A stretch of DNA of 22,121 nt from Armadillidium nasatum (Eukaryota; Arthropoda; Malacostraca; Isopoda; Armadillidiidae). Below the pieces are notes generated by a model, which was not told the DNA's origin, searched no databases, and saw only the letters and a list, made by a program, of their open reading frames with translations. Below are positions 21,833-22,121 of this stretch, piece by piece. The position numbers and the translations under genes are program-made. Position 1 is the stretch's first letter. Every line of letters begins with the position of its first letter. Where the stretch lies: contig SEYY01023991.1 of the NCBI GenBank assembly GCA_009176605.1, positions 1 through 22,121 of the forward strand, written 5' to 3'.

Positions 21833-22121
21833 ACAATATACAGAACATGCATAGAAAGGTAGTAAGGAAGAAAAACTCTGAGTTCATACATGCAACCAGA
21901 GAAACCTTGATGAAACGCATACATGATGCGGAGAAGGAGAGAGTGAGAGGAAAAGGGTCAGGACAGGAGATACCCACCAGGTCAGAAGGGCTAAACCCTC
22001 GACAACTGTATAAGACCTATGAGAAGATACTAACTAAGACGAGTAGAAAAGGCAGTGTACTGAAGAACAGAAGTGAATTAGATCGCATGATCGACTTCTT
22101 GTTGAGAAATAGAGACATCGT
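21823..22121 (+). CDS. Third ORF, incomplete at the window edge; probable start of downstream Pol
   Basis: The frame is open from 21778 to the end of the window without a stop. The first ATG (21823) overlaps the preceding TAA by 10 bases (ATGCATGTAA). The visible 99 residues are basic and helical (KVVRKKNSEFIHATRE, ETLMKRIHDAEKERVRG, LNPRQLYKTYEKILTK). No RT motif appears yet. It is -1 to the preceding ORF, as protease is to Gag, but the overlap has no canonical slippery heptamer. It is either a separate ORF started by reinitiation, or pol shifted by an indel in this copy. Confidence 0.5.
   Translation, partial: MHVNNIQNMHRKVVRKKNSEFIHATRETLMKRIHDAEKERVRGKGSGQEIPTRSEGLNPRQLYKTYEKILTKTSRKGSVLKNRSELDRMIDFLLRNRDI

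Overview
The window is eukaryotic repeat DNA, most likely from an arthropod and probably a decapod crustacean (shrimp or crab). That guess rests on the style of the Jockey-type LINE proteins and on the very long (AT)n microsatellites; it is inference, because no host gene is recognisable. There are no bacterial features, rRNA, tRNA or CRISPR arrays. Almost everything that can be identified is a transposable element, and most copies are dead.

Left part (1-5100): a degraded Ty3/gypsy-like integrase lies on the + strand (182-737). It is interrupted by a minus-strand Jockey-type LINE (copy A, 738-3776, poly-A end at 738) and resumes at 3786-4026. A 228-bp (AT)n tract splits it again before its tail at 4255-4371. 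A broken acidic coding relic follows (4506-5067). At 5595-5756 there is a convincing intron-like segment joining two short open stretches, the only hint of a possible host transcript.

Middle (6600-14600): LINE copy B (+, about 6640-9632) carries endonuclease and reverse transcriptase (RT) domains with a few indels and stops. It is followed by a decayed RTE-like RT relic (-, 9735-10487) abutting the 5' part of another Jockey-type LINE (copy C, -, 10488-11287). A 677-bp (AT)n tract comes next, then LINE copy D (+, 11965-14393), which ends in a second (AT)n tract. C and D are related and lie head to head.

Right part (about 15000-22121): the 5' portion of an LTR retrotransposon on the + strand. 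It shows a CRE/TATA promoter, hairpin-AATAAA modules, a long leader with short repeats and several (AT)n tracts, and a hairpin set against a consensus splice donor. A complete Gag ORF (18404-19792) lacks any zinc knuckle. A textbook -1 frameshift heptamer, T TTT TTA, lies in the Gag/Pro overlap. The protease ORF carries two tandem amino-acid repeat arrays and is broken by a 5-nt loss in one of them. A third ORF overlaps the end of the protease ORF and runs off the window. Reverse transcriptase, RNase H, integrase and the 3' LTR would lie beyond the right edge. In order, these parts would give Gag, a Gag-Pro fusion by frameshift, and perhaps a spliced RNA from the leader donor.
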